Shown here: in pieces, positions 34,815 through 45,630 of the stretch
How the letters are laid out: every line of letters starts with the position of its first letter
Numbering within the stretch: the first letter of the stretch is position 1
From: Chelonoidis abingdonii
Lineage: Eukaryota; Chordata; Testudines; Testudinidae
Assembly: GCF_003597395.2 (NCBI RefSeq)
Contig: NC_133773.1
Coordinates: forward strand, 126,317,454-126,381,453
Direction: 5' to 3'
Length of the DNA: 64,000 bases
Made by a program: the position numbers and the translations under genes
The notes under the pieces: model-generated
Database searches by the model: none
What the model was told of the DNA's origin: nothing
Seen by the model: only the letters and a program-made list of their open reading frames with translations

Positions 34815-35025
34815 AGTAAAATATCAAGGGAGGAACTGGATAAATTTAAAAGAGAACTGGATAAATTCATGGTGGTTAAGTCCATAAATGGCTATTAGCC
34901 AGGATGGGTAAGCAATGGTGTCCTAGCCTGTTTGTCAGAGGATGGAGATGGATGGTAGGAGAGAGATCACTTGATCATTGCCTGTTAGGTTCACTCCCTC
35001 TGGGGCACCTGGCATTGACCACTGT
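34815..35025 (+). mobile_element. CR1/L3-like LINE 3' fragment
   Basis: GGAGGAACTGGATAAATTTA, TTCATGGTGGTTAAGTCCAT, GGCTATTAGCCAGGATGGG and TCCCTCTGGGGCACCTGGCA are the conserved tail of a CR1-type LINE on the plus strand, truncated before its terminus. Confidence 0.75.
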
Positions 35026-35239
35026 ACCGCCAGCCTTCAATCATAAACCCATGAGGTGCTACCATCAACCACAGGCTTGACCACTAGGTGGTATGGCTAG
35101 CCAGTGCTCTGTCCACTAGGGGAGTCATGGTCTAGGGAGATGGTCTGCCATCACCATGAGACACAAAAACCACCACCCCAATACAACTCTAATTGGTACT
35201 CCTAGAAGAGAGATAAAAGACTGAATCTACCGTATAGAC

Positions 35240-35340
35240 CAGGGGTCGGCAACCTCTGGCACGTGGTTCGCCAAGCTAAGCACCCTGGCGGGCCAGGCCA
35301 GCTTGTTTATCTGCTGCGTCAGCAGATTCAGAGCTGTATG
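35240..35340. mobile_element. Truncated hAT element
   Basis: AGGGGTCGGCAACCTCTGGC is the start of a turtle hAT family; the matching right end (GTTGCCGACCCC) is absent. It seems truncated near 35340. Confidence 0.65.
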
Positions 35341-35477
35341 GGGAAGCTTACACTGCCACTATTCTGTGGCTAAATGTAAGCAGTCCCCAAGACTGTTCAT
35401 CTGGAGTCCTTCACAAACACTAATTTAACACAAAATGTTTTGTAATCAAATGTAAACATAATTAAAAGTGAATCATA

Positions 35478-35645
35478 TAGGAATGGAGGGCTGGAAAGGA
35501 CCTCAAGAGTTCATCTAGTCCATCCTCCTATGCTCTGGCAGGATTAAGTACAGTATACCCAGACTATTCCTGATAGGTGTTTGTCTAAACTGTTTTTTAA
35601 AACCTCCAATAACAGGGATTCCACAACCTCCCTAGTGGAGGTTTG
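35478..35645 (-). mobile_element. CR1 LINE 3' end fragment
   Basis: GGCTGGAAAGGACCTCAAGA, then TCATCTAGTCCATCCTCCTA and CTGATAGGTGTTTGTCTAAA; reverse orientation 3' tail of CR1. Confidence 0.85.
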
Positions 35646-36454
35646 TTTCTAGTATGGTCACATCACTATTTTAACAAACTCTTACAACTGTAACTTGCTC
35701 TTTTTGGAAGAAATCTATAACGTTGAAATCTAACAATCTTCTAGCATTTTATTTTTAACGTTACCTTTGACCCTTGTTTGTTCTGACTCACTGTAAAGAA
35801 TCATTAATTGTTTCAGTCTTACTACGAACCTGGATTTTTCTGCCATCATCACCTGAATGTGAGTAAACAAGAGCTGTTCTAAAGTTCAGTGTCAGCAGCC
35901 TAGTTCAGAATGGTGATCACATGATCGCACAGTCATGTATAAGAGGGGAAAGTACTTCTGCTTTGCAATGATATACAAATGAGAAATGAGCATCCTGTTA
36001 ATTTTCAAATGTCTATGACTAAGAATCAATTTCAGACTCACATTCCTTGCTCATAATGAAGTTTCTCTGAAACTAGGATTGCTCTAGCACCAGTGGAGCC
36101 CCTACAGTGCTAGCAACGGTGAGAGAATTTCAGACATCCTGAGTGCAGAGAACACCTTGGAAAATAGTGTTCAGAACAAATAAGTTCAACTGAGAGACCA
36201 AATGCCACAATATAGAAATATATTGTCCTCTATTTTCAGATTAACGTGCAGGTGTCTATGTACATGATTAACTCCCAATAGGTGTTAAAGGGGAATTGTG
36301 CACCCCTGTGAAGCCAAAGAAGAAAAGAGATTCCTTTGAGTCCTAAACTGAACTGCAGGTTTATGCTGTAAGTATGTGCAGCAATTTACAGAGTGTTTTT
36401 AAAGTGGTGGGGAAAGCCCTTGGGCATGGGTACTCAAGTCTCACACAGGATCCA
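35646..36454. other. No recognised feature
   Basis: AT-rich sequence with no identified element. Confidence 0.45.
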
Positions 36455-36665
36455 GTGGTGTTGGTGGAAAGACAAACACAAGATGAGGCATCAATAGGCC
36501 TTGGTTCTATTTCTAGTTCTACCACAGACTTTCTGCGTGACTTTGATGCAAGTCACTCCTCTGATGCTTCAGCTTCTCTGGCTAAAGTAGGGATAACAGC
36601 ACCTACCTCCTTATCTCACAGGAGTTCAGTGAGATTAATTCCTTAATGTTTGTCAAATGCTATAG
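36455..36665 (+). mobile_element. MIR-like SINE
   Basis: The series TTGGTTCTATTTCTAGTTCT, CTGCGTGACTTTGATGCAAG, GGGATAACAGCACCTACCTC and TTAATGTTTGTCAAATGCT follows MIR order from core to 3' end. It is among the oldest mobile elements here, shared across amniotes. Confidence 0.7.
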
Positions 36666-36742
36666 GAGTGAAAAATATAGCATGGTAGCCTCTCCTTCCA
36701 GTGTATAACAAGTGCACAGGAAAAAGTTTCCTGTGCTCCCAG

Positions 36743-37067
36743 CAGGGCTGGCTCCAGGCCCCAGCGCGCCAAGCACGTGCTTGGGGCGGCATGCCGCAGG
36801 GGGGGCTCTGCCGGTTGCCGGGAGGACGGCAGGTGGCTCTGGTGGACCTCCCGCAGGCATCCCTGTGGAGGGTCTGCTGGTCCCGCGGTTCCGGTAGCGC
36901 ATCCACAGGCACACCTGTGGGAGGTCCACCGGAGCCACGGGACTGGCAGACCCTCCGCAGGGATGCCTGCAGGAGATCCACTGGAAGTGCGGGACTGGTG
37001 AGCAGCAGAGCACCCCTCGCGGCGTGCCGCCGTGCTTGGGGCGGCGAAACGGCTAGAGCCAGCCCTG
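36743..37067. mobile_element. hAT MITE (325 bp)
   Basis: CAGGGCTGGCTCCAGG at the left and reverse-complement CAGGGCTGGCTCTAGC at the right. Target duplication GCTCCCAG (36735-36742) / GCTCCTAG (37068-37075), one change. GC-rich interior with GTGCTTGGGGCGGC near both ends; open frames here are compositional. Confidence 0.9.
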
Positions 37068-37406
37068 GCTCCTAGGCAGGTAAACAAAGTGTCTTGTGGC
37101 CCGCCAGAGGCTTACCCTGAACAAGCCATGAACCAAGTTTGGGAACCTCTGATCTAGACCATCCCTGACAGGTGTTTGTCTAATCTGCTCTTAAAAATCT
37201 CCAATGATGAAGATTCCAAAACCTCCCTAGGCAATTTATTCCAGTATTTAACCACCCTGACAGTTAGGAAGGTTTTCCTAATCTCCAACCTAAACTGCCC
37301 TTGCTGCAATTTAAGCCCATTGCTCCTAGTCCTATCCTCAGAGGTTAAGGAGAACAATTTTTCTCTCGCCTCCCTGTAACAACCTTTTACGTATTTGAAA
37401 ACTCTC

Positions 37407-38810
37407 TCAATCTTCTCTTTTCCACACTAGACAAACCCAATTTTCCAATCTTCTCTCATAGGTCATGCTTTCTAGAGCTTTAATCATTTTTGTTACTTGT
37501 CTCTGGACTTTCTCCAATTTGTCCACATCTGTCCTAAAATGTGACGCCCAGAATTGGACACAATATTTCAGCTGAGGCCTTACTAGTGTAGAGTAGAGCG
37601 GAAGAATTACTTCTACTGTCTTGCTTACAACACTCCTGCTAATACATCCCAGAAAGATGTTTGCTTTTTTTGCAACAGTAGTACACTGTTGACTCATTTT
37701 AGCTTGTGGTCCACTATGACCCCCAGATCCCTTTCTGCAGTACTCCTTTCTAGGCAGCCATTTCCCATTTTGTCTGTGTACAACTGATTGTTCCTTCCTA
37801 AGCTGAGTACTTTGCATTTGTCCTTATTGAATTTCATCCTATTTACTTCAGACAATTTCTCCAGTTTGTCCAGATCATTTTGAATTTTAATCCCATCCTC
37901 CAAAGTACTTGCAACACTTCCTAGCTTGGAATTGTCTGTAGACTTTATAAGTGTACTCTCTATGCCATTATCTAAATCACTGATGAAGATATTGAATAGA
38001 AGCAGACCGAGAACTGATCCCTGTGGGACCCCACTCAATTTGCCCTTCCAGCTTGACTGTGAACCACTGATAACTACTCTCTGGGAATGGTTTTCCAACC
38101 AGTTATGCACCCAACTTGTAGTAACTCCATTAAGGTAGTATTTCCATAGTTCGTTTATGAGAAGGTTATATGAGATAGTATCAAAAGACTTATTAAAGTC
38201 AAGATATACCACATCTACTGTTTCCTCCATCCACAAGGCTTGCTGCCTTGTCAAAGAAAGCTATTAGGTTGATTTGACACAATTTGTTCTTGACAAATCC
38301 ATACTGACTGTTACTTATCACCTTATTATCTCCATTATTGTTCTGGGTACTGAAGTTAAGCTGATTTATCTGTAATTCCCCTGGCTGTCCTTATTTCTCT
38401 TTTTATAGATGGGCACTATATTTGCCCTTTTCTAGTCCTCTGGAATCTCTCCCGTCTTCCATGACTTTTCGAAGATAATCGCTAATGGCTCAGATATCTC
38501 TTCAGTCAGCTCGTTGAGTATTCTAGGATGTATTTCTTCAGTTCCTGGCACTTGAAGACATCTAACTTGTCTAAATTTTAACTTGTTCTTTCCCTATTTT
38601 AGTCTTTGATCCTACTTCATTTTCACTGGCATTCAGTGTGTTAGATGCCCAATTGCTACTAAACTTCTTGGTGAAAACTGAAACAAAAAAGTCATTTAGC
38701 ACCTCTGCCATTTCCACATTTTTTGTTATTGTTTCTCCTACCCTCTTGAGTAAAGGGCCTACTCTGCCCTTAGTCCTCCTCTTGCTTCTGTAATGTATTT
38801 GTGACATGTT
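37407..38810 (-). pseudogene. CR1 reverse transcriptase pseudogene
   Basis: From the right: [20 protein letters not shown] (about 38755-38695), [10 protein letters not shown]; then VDVVYLDFNKSFDTISYNLL (38215-38156), RVVISGSQSSWKGKLSGVPQ and GSVLGLLLFNIFISDLDNG (to about 37955), NRMKFNKDKCKVLSLGRNNQ (about 37840-37780), and after a frameshift KANIFLGCISRSVV, YSTLVRPQLKYCVQFWASHF and VQRQVTKMIKALESMTYERR. This is the CR1 palm, thumb and C-terminal domain in order. The catalytic FADD has become STDN, so it is dead. 38255-38570 has many stops. Confidence 0.92.
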
Positions 38811-39141
38811 TTCTGGTTATCCTTTATGTCTCTAGTTAGTTTAATTTTGTTCTGTGCCTTGACCTTTCTAATTTTGTCCCTACATATTTGTGTTATTTGT
38901 TTATATCATCCTTTGTAATTTGACCTGGTTTTCACTTTGTGTACAACTCTTTTTTGCATTTCAAATCATTAAAGATCTCCTGTTTAAGCCAGTGGTGGTT
39001 TCTTGCCATATTTCCTGTACTTCCGATGCAATGGGATAGTTTGCTCTTGTGCCTTTAATAATGTCTCTTAGAAAAACTACCAACACTCTTGAACTGTTCT
39101 TCCCTGTTAGACTTGCTTCCCATGGGATCTTACCTACCAAC

Positions 39142-40782
39142 CAGGGCCGGGCTTAGTAAAAATGGTGCCCTGGGTGAACTTGTATTTTGACGCCTCCCGT
39201 TCCCTCTCCCATCATCACTCCTGTCTCCTACAGGCTCCCTGGCCTCCCCCCATCCCCTCCCGGACCTCCGCTATCACCTCTGGGCCATTACCTATATTTC
39301 ATATGGAAAGTCTATAGGAAAGTCCATTCAATGGGTGTCTTCCATGATCCATTCAGTTAGGTGTCCCTAGATGAGCCACTTACTTTGACTAGTCCCTTCA
39401 AGATGTGCTGGCTAAGTACCTTGTGGGCATTACCCCAGGAAAAAACATTTGAAATACAGGTATAGAGCCAATACTCAAACTTCAAATACAAAAATGATAC
39501 ATGTACACAAATAGCATAAACATATTGAGAAATCATAATCTTTTCATAGACATCTTACATGCCACATTTTGTACAAGATTTGTTGCAAATATATAGCAGT
39601 AGTTGCAACAATGATATACGTGGTCATGTTTTAATCTGATAATGTCACAATGAGTAACTGCTACAACTATCAAATTCCTAGGGCACTGTCAGCAGAAGCG
39701 CAGAAGAAAGGGTGGCATGGTATATGGTGTATTACCTCACTTGCTTCTGTGCTGCTGTGGTGGCTTGTGGTGCCTGATGCTTGGCCTGCAGCTCAAGGCA
39801 GGCTTTGCGCTGTCACATGAGGGCTACATCTTGCCAGAACCCACAGCCCTCCTGCAGCCCCTGGCCACTCCTGGCTCACCACAAGCATTTGGACAGGAAG
39901 TACCAAGCAGTAATAACAACAGTAATAATACAAGCGTGTGTGTGTGCATGACAGAATGTTTGTGTGTGAGAGGAGACAGAGGAAGAGAGACAGTGTGTGA
40001 CTGTGTGTTGTGGGATTGTGTGATAGAGTGTGTGTTGAGGAGTGTGAGGCTGTGTGCGTGTGTGTGAGACAATCTGTGTTGGGGGACTGTGAGAGGCAGT
40101 GTGTATGTGGGTGTGAGAGCCAGTCTGTGTGTGAGACTGTGTGTGTGTGTGAATGTGTGTTGGGTGACTGTGTGAGAGACAGAGTGTGTGTTGTGGAGTG
40201 TGACAATCTGTGTTGAGGGACTGTGAGAGGCAGAGTCTATGTGGGTATGAAAGCCAGTCTGTGTGTGAGAGAGACAGTGTGCGTGTGTGATTGTGTGTTG
40301 TGGGATTGTGTGAGAGACAGTGTGTGTGTTGGGGACTGTGTGTGTGAGACAATTTGCATTGGGGGACCATGAGAGACAGAGTGTATGTGGGTGTGAGAAT
40401 CTGTGTGTGTTAGGGAAGTTTGAAAGACAGTGAGTGCACTGTCACTTTAAGTCCCCCCTCCTTCCACTTCCCCACCACTCAGCCTGGCTTCCCCCCGCCC
40501 CCTCATTCCTCTACAGGCAGGGAGGGACTTGGCTCTGCTCTGGGCAGCAGGTGGTGGACCACGCCGCCAGTGACCGGCCCCAGCTGTGTGCTCTGACCTC
40601 CACAGGGCTGAGGCACAGCTGAAGCCCTCAGCCGGCCAGCTGAGGAGTGAGGGAGGAGGGGCCAGGGGGTCAGGGAGAAGCAGCTGGCCCAGCGCTGGGG
40701 AGGGGCCAGAGAAGAGATGAGCCCCTTGTGGTATCCCCCTGGCTATGGTGCCCTGGGTATGGGCCCCGTTTACCCGGCTCTG
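39142..40782. mobile_element. 1.6-kb insert in CR1, probable non-autonomous DNA element
   Basis: Starts CAGGGCCGGGCTTAG and ends CCCGGCTCTG (reverse complement CAGAGCCGGG), weak inverted termini; GGTGCCCTGGGT occurs near both ends. CR1 coding lies on both sides in the same orientation. No convincing duplication was found. It contains a GT-rich minisatellite and a GC-rich part (40440-40760). No coding function is seen. Confidence 0.55.
39930..40432. repeat. GT-rich minisatellite with higher-order period
   Basis: TGTGTG/TGTGAGAG units. A longer unit beginning GACAAT(C/T)TG(T/C)(G/A)TTG starts at 40068, 40202 and 40348, giving periods of 134 and 146 bp. Long His/Thr/Ser-rich open frames on the minus strand are artefacts of this. 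Confidence 0.9.
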
Positions 40783-41018
40783 AGTTTGCTAAAGTCTGTC
40801 TTCTTGAAATCCATTATCATTCTTGTGCTGTTTTCCTTCCTACCATTCCTTAGAAACATGAACTCTACCATTTCATGATCACTTTCACCTAAGCTGCCTT
40901 CCACTTTCAAATTTTCAACCAGTTCCTCTCTATTTGTCAAAATCAAATATAGAACAGCCTGCCCCCTAGTAGCTTTTTCCACCTTCTGAATTAATAAATT
41001 GACTTCAATACATTCCAA
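40783..41018 (-). pseudogene. CR1 endonuclease C-terminal fragment
   Basis: Reads [20 protein letters not shown] and [20 protein letters not shown]. The SDH motif is the conserved catalytic histidine region of the APE-type endonuclease that nicks target DNA. Open for about 80 codons. Confidence 0.88.
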
Positions 41019-41046
41019 GAACTTGTTGGAACTTATACCAACCTAA

Positions 41047-41236
41047 CCCCTCTTGTAGACAGCAACATGTTGGCAGGAGAGCTCCTTCTGCCAACATAAC
41101 TACTGCCGCTCAGGGAGATGGATTAACTACGCTGACGGCAGAGCTCTCTCCTCTCAGCATAGAGCATCTTCATTAAAGCACTACAGCAGTGCAGCTGCAT
41201 CAGTGCTGATGCAGTGTTTTAAATGTAGACCTGCCC
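41047..41236. mobile_element. Harbinger-type MITE fragment
   Basis: The right end (reverse complement GGGCAGGTCTACATTTAAAA) with TAA at 41237-41239 fits the family. The left end (TTGTAGACAGCAACATG) is not a proper terminus, so the left is truncated or internal. Confidence 0.55.
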
Positions 41237-41319
41237 TAAGTCCCTGGCCGTTACCATGAAGTAGTCTCCAGCTCCAGACTACAAACAGCTCAATATTAAC
41301 CTATCTGGATGGGACATGG

Positions 41320-41830
41320 GGCAGGTAACAGTTGTCAAATATTTGGGCAGCATTACAGACAGTGCTAGTGGATCCTTGAAAGACATGGGCAATCATTTAA
41401 CAGCAGCTGCCATGTTTTGAGCCCTTCAGTGGCCTGTGTAGTGATCTCATGACATCAGGTTTGCTATGAAGTTGCAGGTCTATAGAACCATAGTTATCCC
41501 AACTCTATCATATGGAAGTCAAACGAAGGCACTGAGGAAGGCTGAAGAACACAGGATTGATGTTTTCAATTCTTGTTGTCTTCGTCAGCTGCTCTATATC
41601 AAGTGGCAGGATAATATCAGAAATGAGGATATTCAAAGCCAAACCCAGAAACTGCCTCCATCAGCATTGGTCTGATTTTGGCAATTTTCTTGGTATAGAC
41701 ATATCATTAGAATGGAAGACTAATGAATTCCAAGGGTGCGTACTTAGGAATGCCACTATGTGGCCATTGATCACATGGACATCAAAAGCTTTGGTGGTGC
41801 AACAAGATTGCCAGTGAAGGACATAAACTG
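41320..41830 (+). pseudogene. Non-LTR retrotransposon reverse transcriptase C-terminus
   Basis: VKYLGSITDSASGSL (about 41335-41380), then MKLQVYRTIVIPTLSYGSQT (41466-41525), KAEEHRIDVFNSCCLRQLL and IKWQDNIRNEDI. This matches the FKYLGS...K..VYR.VVLPTLLYG.E.....H...LE.FH...LR..L.I.WQD block of RTE-type and related LINEs. The clade is not certain. A frameshift follows 41675 with traces of RHIIRMED to about 41730. Confidence 0.75.
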
Positions 41831-42205
41831 AACATAGAATCAGGCCTCCTTAAGCACCTTACCCAGAGATTGATGTGAGCGGCACTCAGTTTGTCAGGAG
41901 GCCAAGTCCCTTTGGGATTTGCCGTGATGACGATCTCTGCTGAGAATCCCAATCAAGGGTGTCAGATGTGGTGGTGTTTTTTTGTGGTGGACATTACTGA
42001 TTTTGCTTGGATTTGAAGTAGATGTCATAGAAGCTCTATTTTCCACATGCCATCCATTCTCCACTAAATTCAGGCGTTTACAATCATAGCCCTTAGAATT
42101 CTTCAATAAAACTTGCTATGAATAAGATACAAAATCAAAAAGCATTAGTTTTTCAAGGGGGATGAAATATTCCAAGATTTCTTATATGTTCCTTTAATGA
42201 TGCAG

Positions 42206-42352
42206 AGACAAGGTAGGTCAGGTAGTACTTTTTGTTGGATCAACTTCTCTTGGTGAGAGAGACAAGCTTTCGAGTTGGTCCAATAAAAGATATTACCTCA
42301 CCCACCTTGTCTTTAATATTCTGGAACTGACACGGCTACAGCAACACCTCAT
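42206..42352. repeat. Fold-back dispersed repeat
   Basis: Arms 42206-42245 and 42273-42312 are inverted repeats (about 32 of 40 identical); the loop contains GGTGAGAGAGACAAGCTTTC. The following GGAACTGACACGGCTACAGC is a known companion sequence of this widespread turtle/archosaur family. Confidence 0.75.
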
Positions 42353-42359
42353 AATGGTG

Positions 42360-43384
42360 CACTCCATGAGTAATTATTCTCTCTATTGGCTGCAAATGAG
42401 TTATCAAAAATACAAACAGAGTGATGCATATGTGTGTTCAGCAGCTCCTGTTGTTTGCTAGGAAGGAAATAAAATCATTTGTAGTTATGGATATGTTAAT
42501 TTAATATGGCAAAAGGGAAACAGATATCTGACATTTTGGTCCTGGGCTTTATCAAGGGTGATTTTCCTTTTGATGAACCTGAGAATGGTACACTGGGACT
42601 CAGGGACAGTACAAGTTAAACACAAAAGTTATGATTAAGATGTAGCCACAAAAACACATTTGGCTGCTTGCGGGCCTGTCTTATTGTTACTAACTTTAAT
42701 ATCTGCTCACCCACATGCCTCAGTTCAACGTCTGTTCCGCTTTTTCCCACAATCAGTTCAGTCCTGAACACATATGCTGTGTCTTCAAGGTCTAACGAAT
42801 TACAGCATTAATACAATGATTGGGATCCATAATAATACTACTTTGCACTTGTGTCTTGCCTTCCACTTGGTCTCAAAGTGCTTTGCAAACTTTATTGTGC
42901 ACAAGGAAATCCTGCAGCCCTAGATTACCACCATGGAAGAGCCAAGAGATCCTTTTTCTCCTTCACCACAGTGACCATTAAGTCCAGAAGAACTGAAAAA
43001 CACTGAAACCAGGCTGAAAAACCACATTGTTACCCAGAAATTTTCCACTCAGTTTCAGGATACAGCACCTCTCATGGGAAAGAATTACCAGCCTAGTTCT
43101 CAGAAAATATCCCTTGAATTTAGGATGGCATATTTGGCTTCCAGGAATGGCTGCTGTGCAAATGACATACCTTTCTAAAAATGTGACATGTTCACACAAC
43201 AGCAAGTCCCACAAACACTGAACATTATTCAAGCCACCATTTGCAACTCTGAACCATGCAGTTCCTGGCTGGTGAAATACAGTAAAGAGTGCCTACTTTT
43301 TCTGTTAACAGGGATTGTCAACACTTTAATTGAAAAGAACAGTCTATACCCTACCCTAACACAGACAACAATCCAGCCATAACT
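42360..43384. other. No confidently recognised feature
   Basis: 42830-42900 (TTTGCACTTGTGTCTTGCCT, CAAAGTGCTTTGCAAAC) looks like an old dispersed repeat. 42970-43260 has open frames on both strands, with nothing recognisable. Confidence 0.4.
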
Positions 43385-43680
43385 CAACAATCATCACCTG
43401 ACCCAAATGATCTTGCTAACTATTGCCTAGTGTCTGACTCCCATTTTGGGGCAAAGTAATTGAGAAGCTGGGGAAATGCCATCTACAGCTACACTTGCCC
43501 TCTGCCAAGCTATTGGACCCTTTCTAGGAAGACTTTAGACTGGGATACTTCACACAGTTAGTGATGAGTAACATTTTCTTCTCAGGTGTGGACAAGGGGC
43601 AAATATCCATATGATTGTGACAGATCTCTGCAGAATTGGACATGTAGTCATGAGAGACTACTGATTCACCTTTAAGACTT
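43385..43680 (+). pseudogene. LINE reverse transcriptase trace
   Basis: DPNDLANYCLVSDSHFGAK (43400-43458) followed by EKLGKCHLQLHLPSAKLLDP-type sequence corresponds to the NDL.NYRPVSNLPFLGK..EK.......L......LDPFQSGFR region of L2/CR1-type reverse transcriptases; IVTDLCRIGHVVM follows. Strongly decayed with several stops and at least one frameshift. Confidence 0.55.
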
Positions 43681-43695
43681 AGCAGAGGTAAGCAG

Positions 43696-43754
43696 AAGAA
43701 TGTTGAGGAATGCTCTGATCCTTTCTCTGGATCAGAGCATTTCTCAACACTCTT
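43696..43754. repeat. 25-bp inverted repeat (hairpin)
   Basis: Arms 43696-43720 and 43730-43754, two mismatches, 9-nt spacer (core GGAATGCTCTGATC / GATCAGAGCATTTC). Confidence 0.88.
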
Positions 43755-43759
43755 CTCAC

Positions 43760-44620
43760 CTGAACAGTTCTGGAAGGATCAATCTGGTTCCCAAGTATTT
43801 ATGTAAAAACTGGGGTAGAGACTTAGGTTTGTCTTTGTATATGGAAGAACATAAGATGTGGAAGAACAGGGCTCTGTATTCCTGATGAACATTCTAGAGT
43901 TTTTTTCTCTAATTTAATACCTTTTTGGAATAAAACTAAGCATGAGGTTTTTGTTGTGTTGAGTAAATCTTATTAAAATGGTTATAATTCTTAAGCCATA
44001 GTACTTGAAGGAAATGCTTCAGACTTTGCTGCTTATATGATTTATTGAACATATTTCACAAAGCATTGATGGAGGAGTAGTGTTTGTTAGTTAACTAGAG
44101 TTATCTCCCAGGTCACATGTGGTTTCTCAATTCCTACAGTATTATTCATGAACATAAATGAAATGCAATTTTGTATACCATGGTGTCCTAACCCGAATTC
44201 AGGCTGCTGAGTATAGAGAGGTTAATACCAAAAAGTTTATAGAGGCCAGCATACCTTAACAAAACTTCTCAAGCCTGACCCTGTTGGCTTGACTAGCTCC
44301 ATTTTCAGATATTATTAAGTAAACTCTCAGAGCTTAGCATCTGGCAAAGAAGCATGTTGCTATTATTTACCCTATCCTCTTATCCTTCGTTGTTCTTTTC
44401 TGATTTTTGAAAACCCTAATTTTTCTGCTAGTCAGAATTGGTAAAGGCCTTCTGAACTATGTGAAGTTACGTATATACAACTGTTTCATATATTTGAGTT
44501 TCCTGCCACAGACTTTTTGTTTGCTTTTTATAGATCAAGCATTACCTCTTCTCAGTTGAAGACCCCTTTGTAAAAAGTTCAGCTTCGAAACGTGCAACTT
44601 TCGTTTTGATTACCGTGATT
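43760..44620. other. No recognised feature
   Basis: AT-rich, short open frames only. Confidence 0.45.
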
Positions 44621-44624
44621 ATTA

Positions 44625-44730
44625 CATTCTGCCTTGGGCAAATCATTTCACCTCTCTGTACCACAGTTTTCCATCACGAAATAGGGTAATAATGCTTACT
44701 TACTTTTGTAAAGTGCTGACAAGTGCTGTT
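44625..44730 (+). mobile_element. MIR-like SINE fragment
   Basis: GCCTTGGGCAAATCATTTCA, CCTCTCTGTACCACAGTTTT, then GGGTAATAATGCTTACTTAC correspond to the 3' half of MIR. Confidence 0.7.
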
Positions 44731-45626
44731 ACTGCTACCAGTTATTCATTTGTATTGTTTTCTTACTTCCCCCTCCCTGCTACCACCCACTCCCTTCTGG
44801 AATCATACTCTTTGCCGTCCACTGACATGGCACTTCTGAAAATCAATAATGCTCAAAACGCACTTCTCTTTTCAAGCCAAATCAACCATTTGGGTACTCA
44901 AACCACAGCAAGAGTGAACTTCCACACTGAACTTCCTTTGGGTTTACAGGAAACATACCGTTTTGAAACTTTTTGGGGGTTGCCCACAAAAGTGAGCAAT
45001 GAACTGAGACTTGTGGTCATTATTTGTCACATTCACAGCTGTTTCTTCAAGCTCAGACACTTCTTGGACAGTTCACAGGAACTGAAAGATGGCAGGAAGA
45101 TTCTGTTTCATTTTCAAAAAAATATTGGGCTGGTCAATGGTCATCCACATGGTTTAAAATGACAGATAAAACATCTTCCTGGAATAGAATGTATTTCACC
45201 CAGTAAGTCAGAGTGTGTATAATCTTGTTAAACATAAACTAAAAGCATGTCTCAATATTTCAGTCAACCTGCAGAAAAACCAGCATCTCCTCCGAGTAGA
45301 CACAAAGCAACTATGACGTGCACACTCCTTACAAAAACTTCGATAGTCGTATTATGCCTGATCTTGCAACTATCTGTAAGGATGACAGTGCATCTCATTG
45401 ACTTTAATGGGAGTTGCATGTGATGCAGTTACAGAACAGGACCCATTCAAGACCCATTCTCACAGAAACTAGTAAGTGTAATCACAGGTTCCCACTGAAT
45501 TCCCCCTCTTGGCTATTCACTAAACTCTGTGAGGGAACTCAGCTGCTGCTGTTGTCAGATGCCACCAATATGGTGCTCTGCTCTGTTCGATGTTGACAAC
45601 TGTCAGCTATGTGCATGTGTTCCCCC
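44731..45626. other. No recognised feature; one long chance-like ORF
   Basis: A 156-codon plus-strand open frame (44692-45162) starts inside the MIR-like piece; its composition and content match nothing I know. GACTTTAATGGGAGTTGCAT (45400-45419) is part of a frequent amniote repeat. Confidence 0.35.
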
Positions 45627-45630
45627 TGTG

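Larger units (their letters stand above)
37140..41040 (-). mobile_element. CR1 LINE, long but decayed, split by an insert
   Basis: Covers the 3' untranslated tail (37140-37400), reverse transcriptase (38254-37407), the region before it (38807-38255) and endonuclease C-terminus (41018-40783). The insert at 39142-40782 separates the last two. It is not full length: the 5' end and most of the endonuclease are absent beyond 41040. Confidence 0.9.

Noticed and set aside
34588..34887. Nearly identical peptides on both strands
   Set aside because: Direct consequence of the 144-bp palindrome, not two genes.
36643..37087. Four overlapping 112-144 codon frames on both strands
   Set aside because: All lie in the hAT MITE 36743-37067, CpG/GC-rich and stop-poor.
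39793..40370. Long His/Thr/Ser-rich minus-strand open frames
   Set aside because: They are translations of the GT-rich minisatellite; stop-poor by composition.
39930..40432. CRISPR-like regular repeats
   Set aside because: No unique spacers between conserved repeats; a vertebrate minisatellite.
44692..45162. 156-codon plus-strand open frame
   Set aside because: It begins in a MIR-like SINE, has no recognisable domain and no splice or promoter context; probably chance.
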